64,000 bases of DNA. Origin: Symsagittifera roscoffensis. Taxonomy: Eukaryota > Xenacoelomorpha > Acoela > Convolutidae. Position 1 is the first letter of the stretch. Every line of letters begins with the position of its first letter. The position numbers and the translations under genes were made by a program. The stretch lies in NCBI RefSeq assembly GCF_963678635.1, contig NW_026970706.1, positions 1 through 64,000 of the forward strand, written 5' to 3'. Below the pieces are notes generated by a model. The model saw only the letters and a program-made list of their open reading frames with translations. It was not told the origin of the DNA and searched no databases. Shown in pieces: positions 40,877-51,197 of the stretch.

Positions 40877-41619
40877 CTACATTTTTTTTGAGTGTTTTGC
40901 TGTTGCTTCTACCTCAACCATCGCCGTGAGCAATGTCAATATCGCCTCTCCTATGACCTCGTTGCTCAGACGAGACAACAAACCCCTGCTTTGCAGATGA
41001 TCATTCGAGCCTGCAACCACTATCACCTGCGGCTCCATGCTGACCACCCTTCGCACACTTATCATCATGCCCACTGACTGTCCCCAGTCCAACTTGGGCG
41101 CTGTCAAGAAAATTACGTCAGGCCAGAAGAGAGAACGGGGTGTGTATAGATAATCCGAACTGGCCACTATCAGGTATTGGCAGCTTTCATGTCCAAGGGA
41201 TCATAGGCGGCAAACAGTCCGGCACCAACTGGGGCCTTCGGTTCCCCGTATCTCCTGTCATCCCCATCCACTGTGGTCGCTCGGGGGTAGTCTCTTGAGT
41301 ATTCGCCAGGCGTCTGACCAGGTGGTTTAGCAAGTTGCCTGTACATCTTGTGATGCTTGTTGTTAGGCTTGTTGTCTATCAGAAACTTGCCCTTACGAGC
41401 AGGTGGCGTTAGTTCCCTGGCCCTCCGGCGGACGTCCGTAAGAGATCGGGTATTAAGATGTCCGATGGTATTGTCCCGAGGCAATCCATTCAGGTCGTCG
41501 GAGCGCCAATCCACGCCCGGTATCCGATATAATCGCGACACTGTGGGACTTTCTCCGCCGATCATTCTCATCGCATCCTCCCGACACGTCAATGTGTTCA
41601 TGTTTAACTTCGTTGACAT
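40877..41619 (-). pseudogene. ORF3 of B, SGNH-like domain 2
   Basis: Two frames (41619-41170 and 41167-40877) align with A residues of about 710-960. The Ser of the SGNH block I equivalent (SSDYLYTPRSLFWPDVI) and the Gly-x-Asn-Asp block (AGSNDHLQSRGLLSRL) are kept. The position of the catalytic Asp-x-x-His reads Pro-Glu-Pro-Leu-Gln just downstream (near 40830), so the dyad is missing. The frames are only a base apart, showing a recent small indel. Confidence 0.75.
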
Positions 41620-41661
41620 GTCCGTCTTGTATTGTCCCCAATGACTAGGATCTGGGCGGTT

Positions 41662-42282
41662 TCAAAGCAGCACGCTGCCCGGTTCAACTGCCTCCGTCGG
41701 CACGGCGCTTTTCGATGGTCCTGCTGTCGAAGCAGGGTTTGCCGTAGTGGGCGGATCACTCCTCCTAGACACGGTCTGGGAGTTATTCCTGTTCTGATCA
41801 GCCGATCTCCCAAGTCGGCTTTCCAGCGGTTGTGTTCTAGGAAGCGGGGCAGTCCCTAGCCTCTCTTTTACGTTTGAGCCCGGAGCTGCGGGTGCAGCTG
41901 TAGCCGTCTCCGTTGCTAGGGGCCCTAGGCGGTTGGCAAGGGATTCGGGCACGCTTCCCCTTATTCTACCTCCTCCAGTAGAACTGGTTCAAGCCAGAGA
42001 ACTGGTCGCCCTCAATTCCTGCTCCATTTCCCTCAACTGCGTCTGAAATGCGTCATTGATCCAGTGTCTGCCCTGTTGGGTATTGAAATGTATCCCATCT
42101 CTGGTCAGCGCGATGTGATCAATCATGCGCAACATGTTCTCGAGATCCAAGAGTCGCTGCTCGCCAGGGTTATTTCTCACTAGACTGTGGGTCATTTCGT
42201 TCCACCGGGTCACATGGCCATTCATAAAGTCTGCCACTAAAGTGCCCACCATCGGGTTCTGTGGTATCGTACACAGCACCAC
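41662..42282 (-). pseudogene. ORF3 of B, end of SGNH domain 1 and following linker
   Basis: The frame 42282-41989 contains RDGIHFNTQQGRHWIND, the Asp-x-x-His block of SGNH domain 1, with Asp and His preserved. The frame 41952-41662 is a Pro/Ala/Arg-rich linker of the kind seen after the domain in A. The Met at 42282 is internal. Confidence 0.75.
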
Positions 42283-42339
42283 AATCCTGAGCCTGTACTT
42301 CTACTTTAGTTCGTTCAGGAGGCAGACCAATATAGGTTC

Positions 42340-43672
42340 TTACTTGTTCTCTGGAGTCACTGGGGCGCTCGAGACGTCGTTGGTCCCCAGCATTATCACT
42401 AGCGTGTCCAGGTAATCTTCGCTCTGGAACTCCATCATCTTGATGATCTGAGCCACTGAGGCTCCTCCAAAGGACAGAGCGGTGGTCTGACTATAGACGA
42501 AAATCTCATTCAGATCCCTCACTAAACTGTCTCCTATGATCAAGTGCCGAATCCCTGGGGGAATTACTTGGTCGCTCGTAGCAGGGTTCCAGCTCATATC
42601 ATGCAGGCAGGCTCGAGGATGCTCCGCGGCCACTTGTGGAAACTGGTGACGTGCCATCAGATTCTTTCTAATGTCCACCACACGAGAGTTTTGAAAAAAT
42701 CCGCCATGCGCAGTTTCCCCGAACTATTGGATGAGTGATCACGACGTTGGGAAGGGACGATTCTACCCAGTGTCCGTCAAAGGTTCTGTTAATCTCATCC
42801 ATGGTTGCTCTGGCCACTTGATTGAATGATTCCTGGAACTGGGGAGCGAGATAAGTGTCTGAAGGGTCTGGTATCGTGTTTCTCGGGTTGGGAGCAGGCT
42901 GTTGTGCCTGCTGAGGAGCCTCGGGTCCTCTTGGTGTACACAGCTCCTGTACTCTTGTCCTGGGGCGTGTGTCCCTGGACCCTTCCGAGGACTTCATCGT
43001 CTCCAGAACCTCCTGTGACACTTGGCTCACCTTTGCCATATACAACTCCTTCAGGTGCTTTATCTCATCCTCCTTGTAGGCCACCTGCAGGTCCTCGTAC
43101 TTCTTCTTCCATTCGCCAGTCTCTCGAGCTATCGCCCTATACTCCTGGAGTTTGGCACACAGCTCGCTCTGATCTCTCTCTTTTTTCTCCAACGTCTCAA
43201 TTGACTCCGACGTCTGTATCTCTATTTCGTTGACCCTCATTCTCTTGGGAGGAGGAGCAGCTGTTGGAGAGTCGACTGAATGTGACGGGCCTGGCCCATC
43301 ACGTAGTCTTTTTGCTCCGATAAGTGGCTGCGCAGGTTGGGTCGTCAAGGGCGTCTCACCTAGCCGGTGGTCCCTCTGTTCACCTAATCCTGGCTCACGA
43401 GCCAGGTCGTGGCCAGACATTTCACCACGCCGCCATCTCATCAGTCGGTTTCGACCTCTCTCGGCGGTCCCGGACTCACCGTAGGCCAACATCAACACTA
43501 CTTCACTAGGGCGATTCCCTCGACCCTCTCGTCCTAACGCATTGAGGAGCGCGACCACAAACATCGCCAGCCCCGGGTCTTTTCGTGTGAAATCACAATC
43601 GATCAGCCGCTGATAGATCTCGTCTAGGGTCGCTCCTAGACTCGCTGAGAGGAATTCGTTCGTGTCACCCAT
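42340..43672 (-). pseudogene. ORF3 of B, N-terminus, coiled coil and start of SGNH domain 1
   Basis: From Met43672 (MGDTNEFLSASLG), matching the A N-terminus (LDEIYQRLIDCDF against VDAIYRRLIERDF), through a coiled coil, to a frameshift near 42670. The second frame (42681-42340) carries IIGDSLVRDL, the FGGASVAQI block and LGTND. The GDS, GG and GTND blocks are all retained. An open frame upstream to 43759 exists, but similarity supports the Met at 43672. Confidence 0.8.
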
Positions 43673-44149
43673 TTCTAATCGTGTTGATTCTTGTTTCGTG
43701 AAATTTCTCCTGGTTCGTTTTGATTCAATGAATTCAATAAACAATTTCTGATCAATCAAGATCTAAAAAACAAGTCGCGACTTACAACCGTGATTTTCTG
43801 ATAAAACATCATTCAGATCTTTAAAACTCTTCATTGAAATTCCCTTCTCAATTCTGATTGAAAAGTTTTAGCATCAAGGTGGATCGTCCACCTGCATCTT
43901 TGCCAAGGTAGCACAAATGAGCGCTGTCACCGTGACCACTTGGAGTGTTCTAGGTCTTTTTTTGACACAAAACATATAACATATCATAACAATAACGTAA
44001 CACATAAACGTCACACATCTACACTATCACCTACAAACATAAAACTTAATCCTAACCTAAATTTTAATCCTAATTCCTATCAAGTTAACTTAAAAAAACC
44101 ACTTATCGCCGAATGCAATTCCTAGCATATGCTCAGATAGTATTTTTTA
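43673..44149 (-). other. Spacer between pol and ORF3 of B, with conserved splice-acceptor candidate
   Basis: Equivalent to 24074-24411 of A. The - strand has TTGTTTTTTAG then ATCTTGATTGATCA with AG at 43764-43763, 90 bases before the ORF3 Met. The rest is AT-rich with ATAACA-type repeats and no gene. Confidence 0.55.
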
Positions 44150-45510
44150 TGTAAGTAAACCTCTATGTCAGTTTCCGAAAATATCAAATGCACAAGGGCG
44201 TACAACTCTCTCGGATGCAGCTTTCCTCTATTGGGATCCTAAACTGGTAACGAGAGAGAAGTCACTCCTCTCTCAACCAGGAAATCCCTAAGTCGAGTCA
44301 AGGCCAATACCAAGCTCTCTGGATTTACGTGTTGCCTATCGGTAGTCTTCGTAACCAAGAAACACAAATATTTCCCTGGTATCTGTGATGCAACAGGGGG
44401 CAGCGCTATCATCCCTCCTACACCAGGCCTCTGTTTCCATAAAAACTCGATATTCTTGTATTCTCTCTTAAAATCAGCTGCTAGTGCTGTTTTGAAGCTT
44501 ACATCCGCGGTTATCGCTATAGCGCATGTACGTTCCGTAAGTATGAAATCGCTGTCCGTTACGACGATGTTGCTTGAATAATGGTTCGGTAGGTCAAAAT
44601 AAGATTAAAAAGTTCGTCCGAAAGCTGGTTTTTTAGCATTCTCGCCTTCCGTCTCTAGTTCTCCGGTTTCTCTTGCCGATTTCAATTTTTTTATGATCAG
44701 GTTTTCGGTGTGGGTGAGTCCTACCCCCACTCCCCGGACAAAAATATCCATCGAGGTCACCGTCGATCGCCCAAAGTCTAGCAGTTCGAGGTTGGATTGC
44801 GGAACACGTAGAGGACCATCTGGGGCGACCCAGTTGGACTCGGTATTGTCTTGACTGACGTATTTGATGCCGTCTTTATCGACGTCCTGAATTGTTAGGA
44901 TTGTCTCTTTTGGGTCTGTCGGCAGATCACGGAGCCATTCGAGCACCCGCAAGTTCGTTAGTTCTTGCTCATGAGTCTGTTCCGCTTCTGGTTCGAACTC
45001 CACTTCTGATCGATCGTCGATCCAATCCTGATCCACGTCATTCACCAAGTCGATTTCTTCTAGCACCGTCACTTCGTCCAGTCCTACCAGCGAGTCCATC
45101 ATATCACTCACAACTATCCTGTCTACGACGAAATCCTCGCCGTTCGGATTGTATTTCTTCTTGTTTTTTCCTCTTTTGCTCTGGCGTGTTTCCATGGTGA
45201 GAGGAAAGTCAGGCTGTATTCCTTTGTCAATTTCAGTTTGTTCCGGGCAGCCCCAGTCTTCCTCGGCATATGGTAGAGTTTCATTGTCCAGCTCTACTCG
45301 CTCGGTCAACTCCAGGTCCAGTGGTAGGTCGCAATCGTCCACCACCTCATTCCCGTCATTTTTGTCGCGAGTACCCCTTTCATTCACCTCACAAGCAGGA
45401 TCCACTATCAAATAGTCTCCCTGTTGTACGTCCGCTGGGATGCACCAACCCTCTGACGAGGCATTGTGTGGTTTGATGTTTTCGTAATGAGCTGCTCTTC
45501 CAGTGCTCAA
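44150..45510 (-). pseudogene. Pol of B: C-terminal extension of integrase
   Basis: Frame 45510-44605 matches the A tail (SDPxET-like linker, VRGVGVGLTHTENLIIKKL), and the last ~150 residues continue in another frame to about 44150 (YLCFLVT, LHPRELYALVH-like blocks). The sequence is highly acidic in the middle. A TAA at 44605 and frame changes make it non-functional. The VRGVG codons coincide with a PPT-like core. Confidence 0.75.
44730..44767 (-). promoter_or_regulatory. Internal PPT-like site with hairpin near the end of pol (B)
   Basis: CTCCCCGGAC at 44730-44739 on the + strand, then ten bases further a hairpin (44750-44756 with 44761-44767, one mismatch; sense loop GTGA, GNRA type). It is at the same place as 25023-25060 in A. 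Confidence 0.45.
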
Positions 45511-45569
45511 CCGACAAAAACGACATCCTTGGTGTACCTCTGTTATCTGAAAAGGACCACGCCATTTCT

Positions 45570-46372
45570 TTAATAATTTCTTATTCCTTTTGGTGGAACC
45601 ACTTCCTGGAATACCCAGACGTAGTCGCCAACTGAGTAGGCTTTTGCATCGACTGTCCTTTTATCAAACCTCCTCTTTTGTCTAATTTGCGCCTGCTGCG
45701 TGTTCCTCCTGCATAAGTCATTGAGGTCCTGCTGTCTTCTAATAACATCACGCACGTACGTTTGCGGTGATGTTCGTTTCCCCTCATATTCCGGGTAGAA
45801 AAACGTTAACGGAAGCGCTTTTTCGTGACCCGTTAGCATCATGTGAGGACTTTTTCCCGTGGTGGAATGTTCCGTGCTGTTGTAAGCACCCATCACTTGC
45901 GGCAAGTGCTTGTCCCAGTCATCCGTGTAGCGTGAGGAATAGACTCTCAACATGGATACCAGTGTGCAATTTTGCCTTTCAAATAGACCATTCGTTTGTG
46001 GGTGAAAGGTAGTCGAATGGGTCTGTGCCACCTGTGACCTCTTTATTAACTCCTTGGTGAGATCACCCACGAAAGCTTTACCATTGTCCGATTGGAATGT
46101 GATGGGGCAGCCGTGCCTCGCTATTCACACGTATTTATCAAGTGGTCGCACGTCTTTTCTGCCGATGCTGTCATGCAGGGGGCTGCCTCCGCATATTTCG
46201 TAAAATGATCGATCAATTCGAGCACCTGATTATAGCCCGTGGCTGTCATGCAGATCTTCTGATGATCAATTTGCACCACTTCGTTTAACCCGATGACTCT
46301 ATTGAATGTAGGGGGAACCTTAGTTTCCTGGGAATTTTTGCCTGTTGACATGACAGGCATGCGGTGATCCAC
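45570..46372 (-). pseudogene. Pol of B: integrase catalytic core
   Basis: Frames 46372-46121 and 46070-45570 carry VVQIDHQKIC (first Asp), the QSDNG equivalent near 46090 and HPQTNGLFERQN (Glu). The triad is visible but the frame is broken by a small indel near 46120. The GPF module follows at about 45555 in yet another frame. Confidence 0.78.
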
Positions 46373-46717
46373 TTATCACAAGCCTTCTTCAAACCAGGCC
46401 ATTCGAATCGTTTCTGTATCCTGATGTGCACTTTGTCCACGCCATGATGGCCCATCTGATCATGTGAACGAAAGAGCAATTCTGTCTGGTACAACTGTGG
46501 TAGCACTATCGAATTGTATTTGTGAAGGTCATTGTCCTCCTCTTTACGTTTACAGGCTACGATTCCGTCTTTGTTCAGGTACAGCAAATCTTTTCTTTTC
46601 AAGTAGAACTGCTTCAAGATCTTATAGCTGTCTTCATCCAAATCTCCTTTGTCAGGTGCTCCATTCTCGATCCATCTTTTTAGATTGCTTATTGCTCGTC
46701 ATTCTGTTATTTTGTTG
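46285..46717 (-). pseudogene. Pol of B: integrase zinc-binding domain
   Basis: HHCC domain with RSHDQMGHHGVDKV and CLSCQQAKIPRKLRFPL. The last part shows Arg where A has the TGA at 26620. It is preceded by a helical stretch (DEDSYKILKQFYLKR). It overlaps the start of the catalytic-core frame by a frameshift. Confidence 0.75.
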
Positions 46718-47399
46718 AGCCCTTAGGAGGTCCGACAGCCGGATATCTGTTTTTCAGATACGTCTTTATCACGTTCAATTGCCCGCTCATTGTCTCCGGA
46801 GCATGGGAATCGTCCATCAACTTGACGCACCATATCTTCTTCAAAGACGTTGCTTCCTGCACAGATGGCTCCAGATTTGTACGGACGACCGTACCATCTG
46901 GCAGTAATCTGGTTGGGCGTTTGGAAACTGCTATCAGCTCGAGCTCATCAGCAGCATTATCCACCACGGTGCCCTCCTCATCGGAGGTACACCTGTCTCT
47001 GTCCGGATCCTGATGCATTTCCCTGTCCAGCCCGCGCTGTTTCCAGTCCACCAATAAGGAATGAATCGCAATCTCCGATACATCAGAATTTGAAGTAGTC
47101 TCAGATATGTTGTCCCAGGACTGCGGCCTCGAGTCATCACTTGAGCCAACTGACTCTCCAACATCATATTCCAAGTTGTCTGCGATGTTTCTCGACTCCC
47201 CGGACAAAACTCTGTCCCTCGGTCGCCTCGAATCTGACTCCCCGGACAACATTCTATCCCTCAGTTGTCTAAACAACCTCTCCCCGGACAAGTCGTCCTG
47301 TACGTGCTTGAAGGTATCAGACTCCCCGGACAGTGTCTCGTCCCCGATGGAACAATCTGAGCTCGGCTCGTACTCCTCTCTTGCATCCGTGAAACGCAC
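46707..47399 (-). pseudogene. Pol linker of B, downstream duplicate
   Basis: Acidic, Ser-rich linker between RNase H and integrase, with four LSGE units 14 codons apart, a DREMHQDPDRDR motif and a KKIWCVKLMDD strand shared with A (AKVWCVKMEED). It is the 3' copy (in sense order) of the tandem duplication and runs out of frame shortly before the zinc-binding domain. Confidence 0.7.
47196..47331 (-). repeat. Array of four PPT-core motifs, 42-nt period (B, one duplicate)
   Basis: Plus-strand CTCCCCGGAC at 47196, 47238, 47280 and 47322, exactly 42 bases apart, each read as LSGE. Ten other residues of each 14-residue unit vary. Confidence 0.85.
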
Positions 47400-47417
47400 T
47401 TTCCTCGTGAAGCTAGA

Positions 47418-48371
47418 TCACGACTTGACCCTGACTTTAGCCCTTAGGAGATCCGACAGCCTATACCTGGCTTTCAAATATGTTTTTACCACGTTCATTT
47501 GCCCACTCATTATTTCCAGAGCATGAGCGTCGTCCATCAACTTAACACACCATATCTTCTTCAAGGGTGTCGCTTCCTGAACCGATGGCTCCAGATTAGT
47601 GCGGACGACTGTACCGTGTGGTAGTAATCTGGTGGGGCGTTTCGAAACTGCTATCAGCTCGAGCTCATCCGCGGCATTGTCTACCACAGTGCCCTCTTCA
47701 TCTGAGGTGTACCTGTCCCTTTCTGGATCCTGATGCATTTCCCGGTCCAGCCCGCGCTGCTTCCAGTCTACCAACAAGGAGTGGATCGCGATCTCCGATA
47801 TATCGGAATTGGAGTTTGTTTCAGATGTGTTATCCCAGGACTGAGGCATCGAGTCATTACTTGAGCCAACTGACTCTCCAACATCATATTCCAAGTTGTC
47901 TGCGATGTTTCTCGACTCCCCGGACAAAACTCTGTCCCTCGGTCGCCTCGAATCCGACTCCCCGGACAACATTCTATCCCTCAGTTGTCTAAACAACCTC
48001 TCCCCGGACAAGTCGTCCTGTACGGGCTCGAAGGTATCAGACTCCCCGGACAGTGTCTCGTCCCCGATGGAACATTCTGAGCTCGGCTCGTACTCCTCTC
48101 TTGCATCCGTGAAACGCACTTTCCTCGTGAAGCTAGATCTCGACTCGACCCTGACTTCTTCAGTGGCTCGGGCCTGATTCAGTGTCCCATTTTCAGTGAA
48201 CGAAGTTCTCAACAAGACCTCCTTCGGCATCGAGCTCACTAGCTGGTTGACTATCGACCTGCAACCCCGTTCAACACCTCGGCTGCGAATGGACACTTGC
48301 CTCTTCTCTGTTCTCTCAGTGACAGTCAACCGCTGGATGATCTCCATCCACTCACGATCATGCCTATCCAC
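47418..48371 (-). pseudogene. Pol linker of B, upstream duplicate and end of RNase H connection
   Basis: Open from MDRHDREWMEIIQRL, which matches A residues near DDPEWTAAVASL, through NQLVSSMPKE and KVRFTDAREEYE into the LSGE array and linker. It ends in the second half of the duplication. Frame overlaps with 48326-49279 mark a frameshift near 48350. Confidence 0.72.
47916..48051 (-). repeat. Array of four PPT-core motifs, 42-nt period (B, other duplicate)
   Basis: Same motif at 47916, 47958, 48000 and 48042. The core is unchanged in all four although surrounding bases differ from the other duplicate. Confidence 0.85.
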
Positions 48372-49279
48372 TTTCTGTCCAACAAGTCACGGAGCTTTCC
48401 CATGAAGTCCGGCGCCACGTTCACCGTCCTGTTCAACAGAGCTATGCTGTTTATACTCTGCCTGGTAAGTTCTTGCTGTACCAAATTGGATCGGACTAAC
48501 CGATCTAGCGGAACGGGCTCGCCCCTGGCTAAAACCTTTATCTCCGCGGCCGTCTCCACTGGAAGGTCATGGTGTCCGGGTATAGGATGCCCTGACTTGT
48601 CTAACCACCTGGTAAGTGGCAGTTTGTCATAGGTTTCCTTGTCCAGGAATGAAAACCCGTCTTTGATTTCCGATTGATTCGCCTGCTTCTCCTCGAGGCG
48701 CTCATAGAATTCTGTATTTTTACTGAGGCTACCTGCATTCTGCTGCTTTTGACGGGTACGGTGCTCATGTGGTATCCATCTAGGCGCACGATCCAACGAC
48801 CAATATAACTTTGGTCCATCGAAGGTTTTCAGCCAGGCAAGGGCACGATTATCCACACGTAACTTGAAGGGAGCACTCCCCAAGTAGGCCCTGTAATTTT
48901 CCACAAAAGTGATCTCCGCTTTTGGTGCGCCATACTTAATCTCTGGTGAAAGTATGCCCGATATTGCAACCACCGATGCATCCGTGTCCAGTACGAAAAC
49001 CCCCTCCTCTGTAGGCATGCCGAGGACCGGTGCCTCGCAAAGTTCACGTTTGATGTTCTCAAATGAAACTTGTGCCTCATCAGTCCAAGTGAACTTTTTA
49101 CCTTTGTTTCTCATCAGCCGCTGCATGGGGTATATTTTGTCAGCGTACCCCTTGATGAATTCTCGATAATAATTGGCAAATCCCAAGAAACTCATCAGTT
49201 GTGTATCTGTTTTGGGTGCCTTCCAGGTCAGCACCGCCTCGACCGCTTCAAGGTCTGGTCTCACTCCAGGCTTATCCAC
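48326..49279 (-). pseudogene. Pol of B: RT thumb and RNase H
   Basis: Contains LGFANYYREFIKGYADK, LDTDASVVAISGIL and RVDNRALAWLKT. Compared with A, about 70 nt is deleted inside RNase H, and the last catalytic Asp of the HQNADSLS motif is Gly (QNAGSLS), so RNase H is dead. It overlaps the following linker frame. Confidence 0.78.
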
Positions 49280-49306
49280 CAGATGGCCCAGATACTTTAT
49301 GGACTC

Positions 49307-49904
49307 TCAGAGGATTTCACACTTTGAGGGTTTACATTTCAGGCCCGCCTGCTTCATGCAAGTAAACACCTCATCCAACCTCTCCATGTGATCCTCAAAG
49401 GTTGGCGTTGCGATCACGACATCATCTACATAACACATGATGAGATTACCCCACTTCTTGGTCACGCTCGTGAGTGCCTGGGCCATGAGTCGCTGGAATG
49501 TGGCCGTCGCGTTACACAATCCGAACGGCATCCTCTTCCACTGGAACAGTTCCAGTTCGCATGCGAAGCCTGTTTTATCCCGATCTTGCTTTCTGAGTGG
49601 CACTTACCAGAACGCGGAGCCCAAATCCAACGTCGTGAAGAACTTCGCGTCCCCCAGCTTTGAAAGGCTCTCATCAATGCGGGTAATCGGGTAGGCGTCT
49701 TTTATCGTAACTGCGTTGAAGTAGCGGAAATCACAGCAAAACCTGAGTTGCCCCTTTCTTTTTGGCCATTACCACACCGCAAGCCCACGGGGACTTCGAC
49801 GGCTCGATCATATCGTACTCCATTAACATCTCGATTTCTTTTCTGCATGCTTCCGATTTATGCGGGGTCATTCTTCTCGCTCCTTCCCTATGAGGTACCG
49901 AGCC
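49307..49904 (-). pseudogene. Pol of B: reverse transcriptase
   Basis: Frame 49603-49307 holds KRMPFGLCNATATFQRLM and MCYVDDVVIATP (catalytic box). Bases 49604-49904 encode the fingers and first palm block in other frames (FTTLDLGSAF, CCDFRYFNAV), with a shift at the same A/G run as in A but of a different size. The ATATFQRLM block is the part missing in A. Confidence 0.78.
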
Positions 49905-50717
49905 CTATTCTATCTCAATCTCATGCTCTACAAAATTACAGCAACCTATGTCAGCCTTATGTTTCGAAAAAACGTCCGCATTCCGACTCAACACCGCCCT
50001 AAGCGAATCTAGTTCCTCGTCCGATATTTTACCCCTCAGGTGCTCTATTTCGGGTAGGACCGGTTCATTTGCCGGTAAATCTGTCTCTGTCGGTCTCTCT
50101 GGAAAGTATGAACAACTAGACAACCCATCATCTGTCTCCAATTTCATTGAAAACAATTTCCTGGAAGATTTCAATTCAATTACTCTCTTCAATATACATT
50201 CTTGGTAGGCATGCCAAGGTCATTTAGTTACATCAAATTTTCTCAATTTCTCCGTACTCTGAAAGTCTGTGTTCAGAGGCAAAGCATAGCCAAGTTTCTT
50301 TCCCCTCTGTATTGTCACTGTTGTTGTTTCTGTGTTCAACAACACACTCACACACAGTCCGCTCTGAGTGAGCGAGAAGCTTCTTCCTAAAATAGCCGAG
50401 CTTTTACTGTTTGGATTTGGTACCAGACACACCTGTCTGTCATTGCTTAGTTCATTCAAATTCAAGTTCCTCATCCTAAACGTCGCTATTACGGCTTGGT
50501 TTGGTTTCAATCTAACTTTTCGATCCAAAAAAATCGGCACCTTGGCCTGGTTAATTAAGATTTTATTAAGAGGTTTCTTTTCATACTTTCTCTCAGGATC
50601 CTTGATCCTAATCAAACCGTCATTGAGATCGATCGTGACGTCAAAGTTGCGTACAAAGTCCCTCCCTAGGATGAACTGATCGGATTCATCCAAATTCTCC
50701 ACTACCAGGAAGCTCAT
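49905..50717 (-). pseudogene. Pol of B: region between protease and RT
   Basis: Two frames (50717-50220 and 50192-49905). The first has the FILGRDFVRNFDV block just after the protease and the beta-rich stretch with QAVIATFRMRNLNL. The second has EIEHLRGKI, where A has a TAA in place of the Glu codon, and SKHKADIGCCNFVEHE leading to RT. Confidence 0.72.
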
Positions 50718-50759
50718 CTAAAGATGTTTTCCTCCAAGCTGCAGTGAAATGATCGGGGT

Positions 50760-51197
50760 TCATCCAGTCACATAGATCGCTCCCTGATTGGCAGCTGCCA
50801 ACCTGATGTTTGTCGGTATGAGATCCGATCTCTCGAAACCCATGTCGGTCCAGGTTTTGACTGGCATGACGCTGACTACTGCCCCCGTGTCTAGCAGTCC
50901 CTTTACTGAAAGCTTTCTGCCTTGCACGTCCAGAACGTGTGCGGCCAGATCGGCCTCACAACCAATATGCACCGCATCTTGTTCGAGCATCGCGTTGTGT
51001 CCGATTCGTCTAACCTTCAGCTCCTCTTGGCCAATGTATATCCGGCCAACCTGATCACTCGCATCAGTTACATGAGCTTTCGTGTAGATATTGATGCCAT
51101 CCACATTTATTAGAATCGGGTATGGGCCATGGACTTCGATGTAATGTCCATCCACTTTCATCAGCCTTGGAGCTCCTGTCGTGAGCAGCGCTCGCAC
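50760..51197 (-). pseudogene. Pol of B: aspartic protease
   Basis: Retropepsin-type core with LLDTGAVVSVMPVKTW (Asp-Thr-Gly) and a preceding ~90-residue extension that is highly similar to A. An indel near 50755 cuts it from the flap part. The active-site triplet is intact. Confidence 0.8.

Larger units (their letters stand above)
46718..48158 (-). repeat. ~720-bp tandem duplication in the pol linker of B
   Basis: Copies run from about 46718 to 47438 and 47439 to 48158, with a period of 721 bases. They differ by scattered substitutions (a few percent) plus small indels. Each contains four LSGE units, so the array of PPT-core motifs is doubled. The duplication is old relative to the 103-bp one in A. 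Confidence 0.85.
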
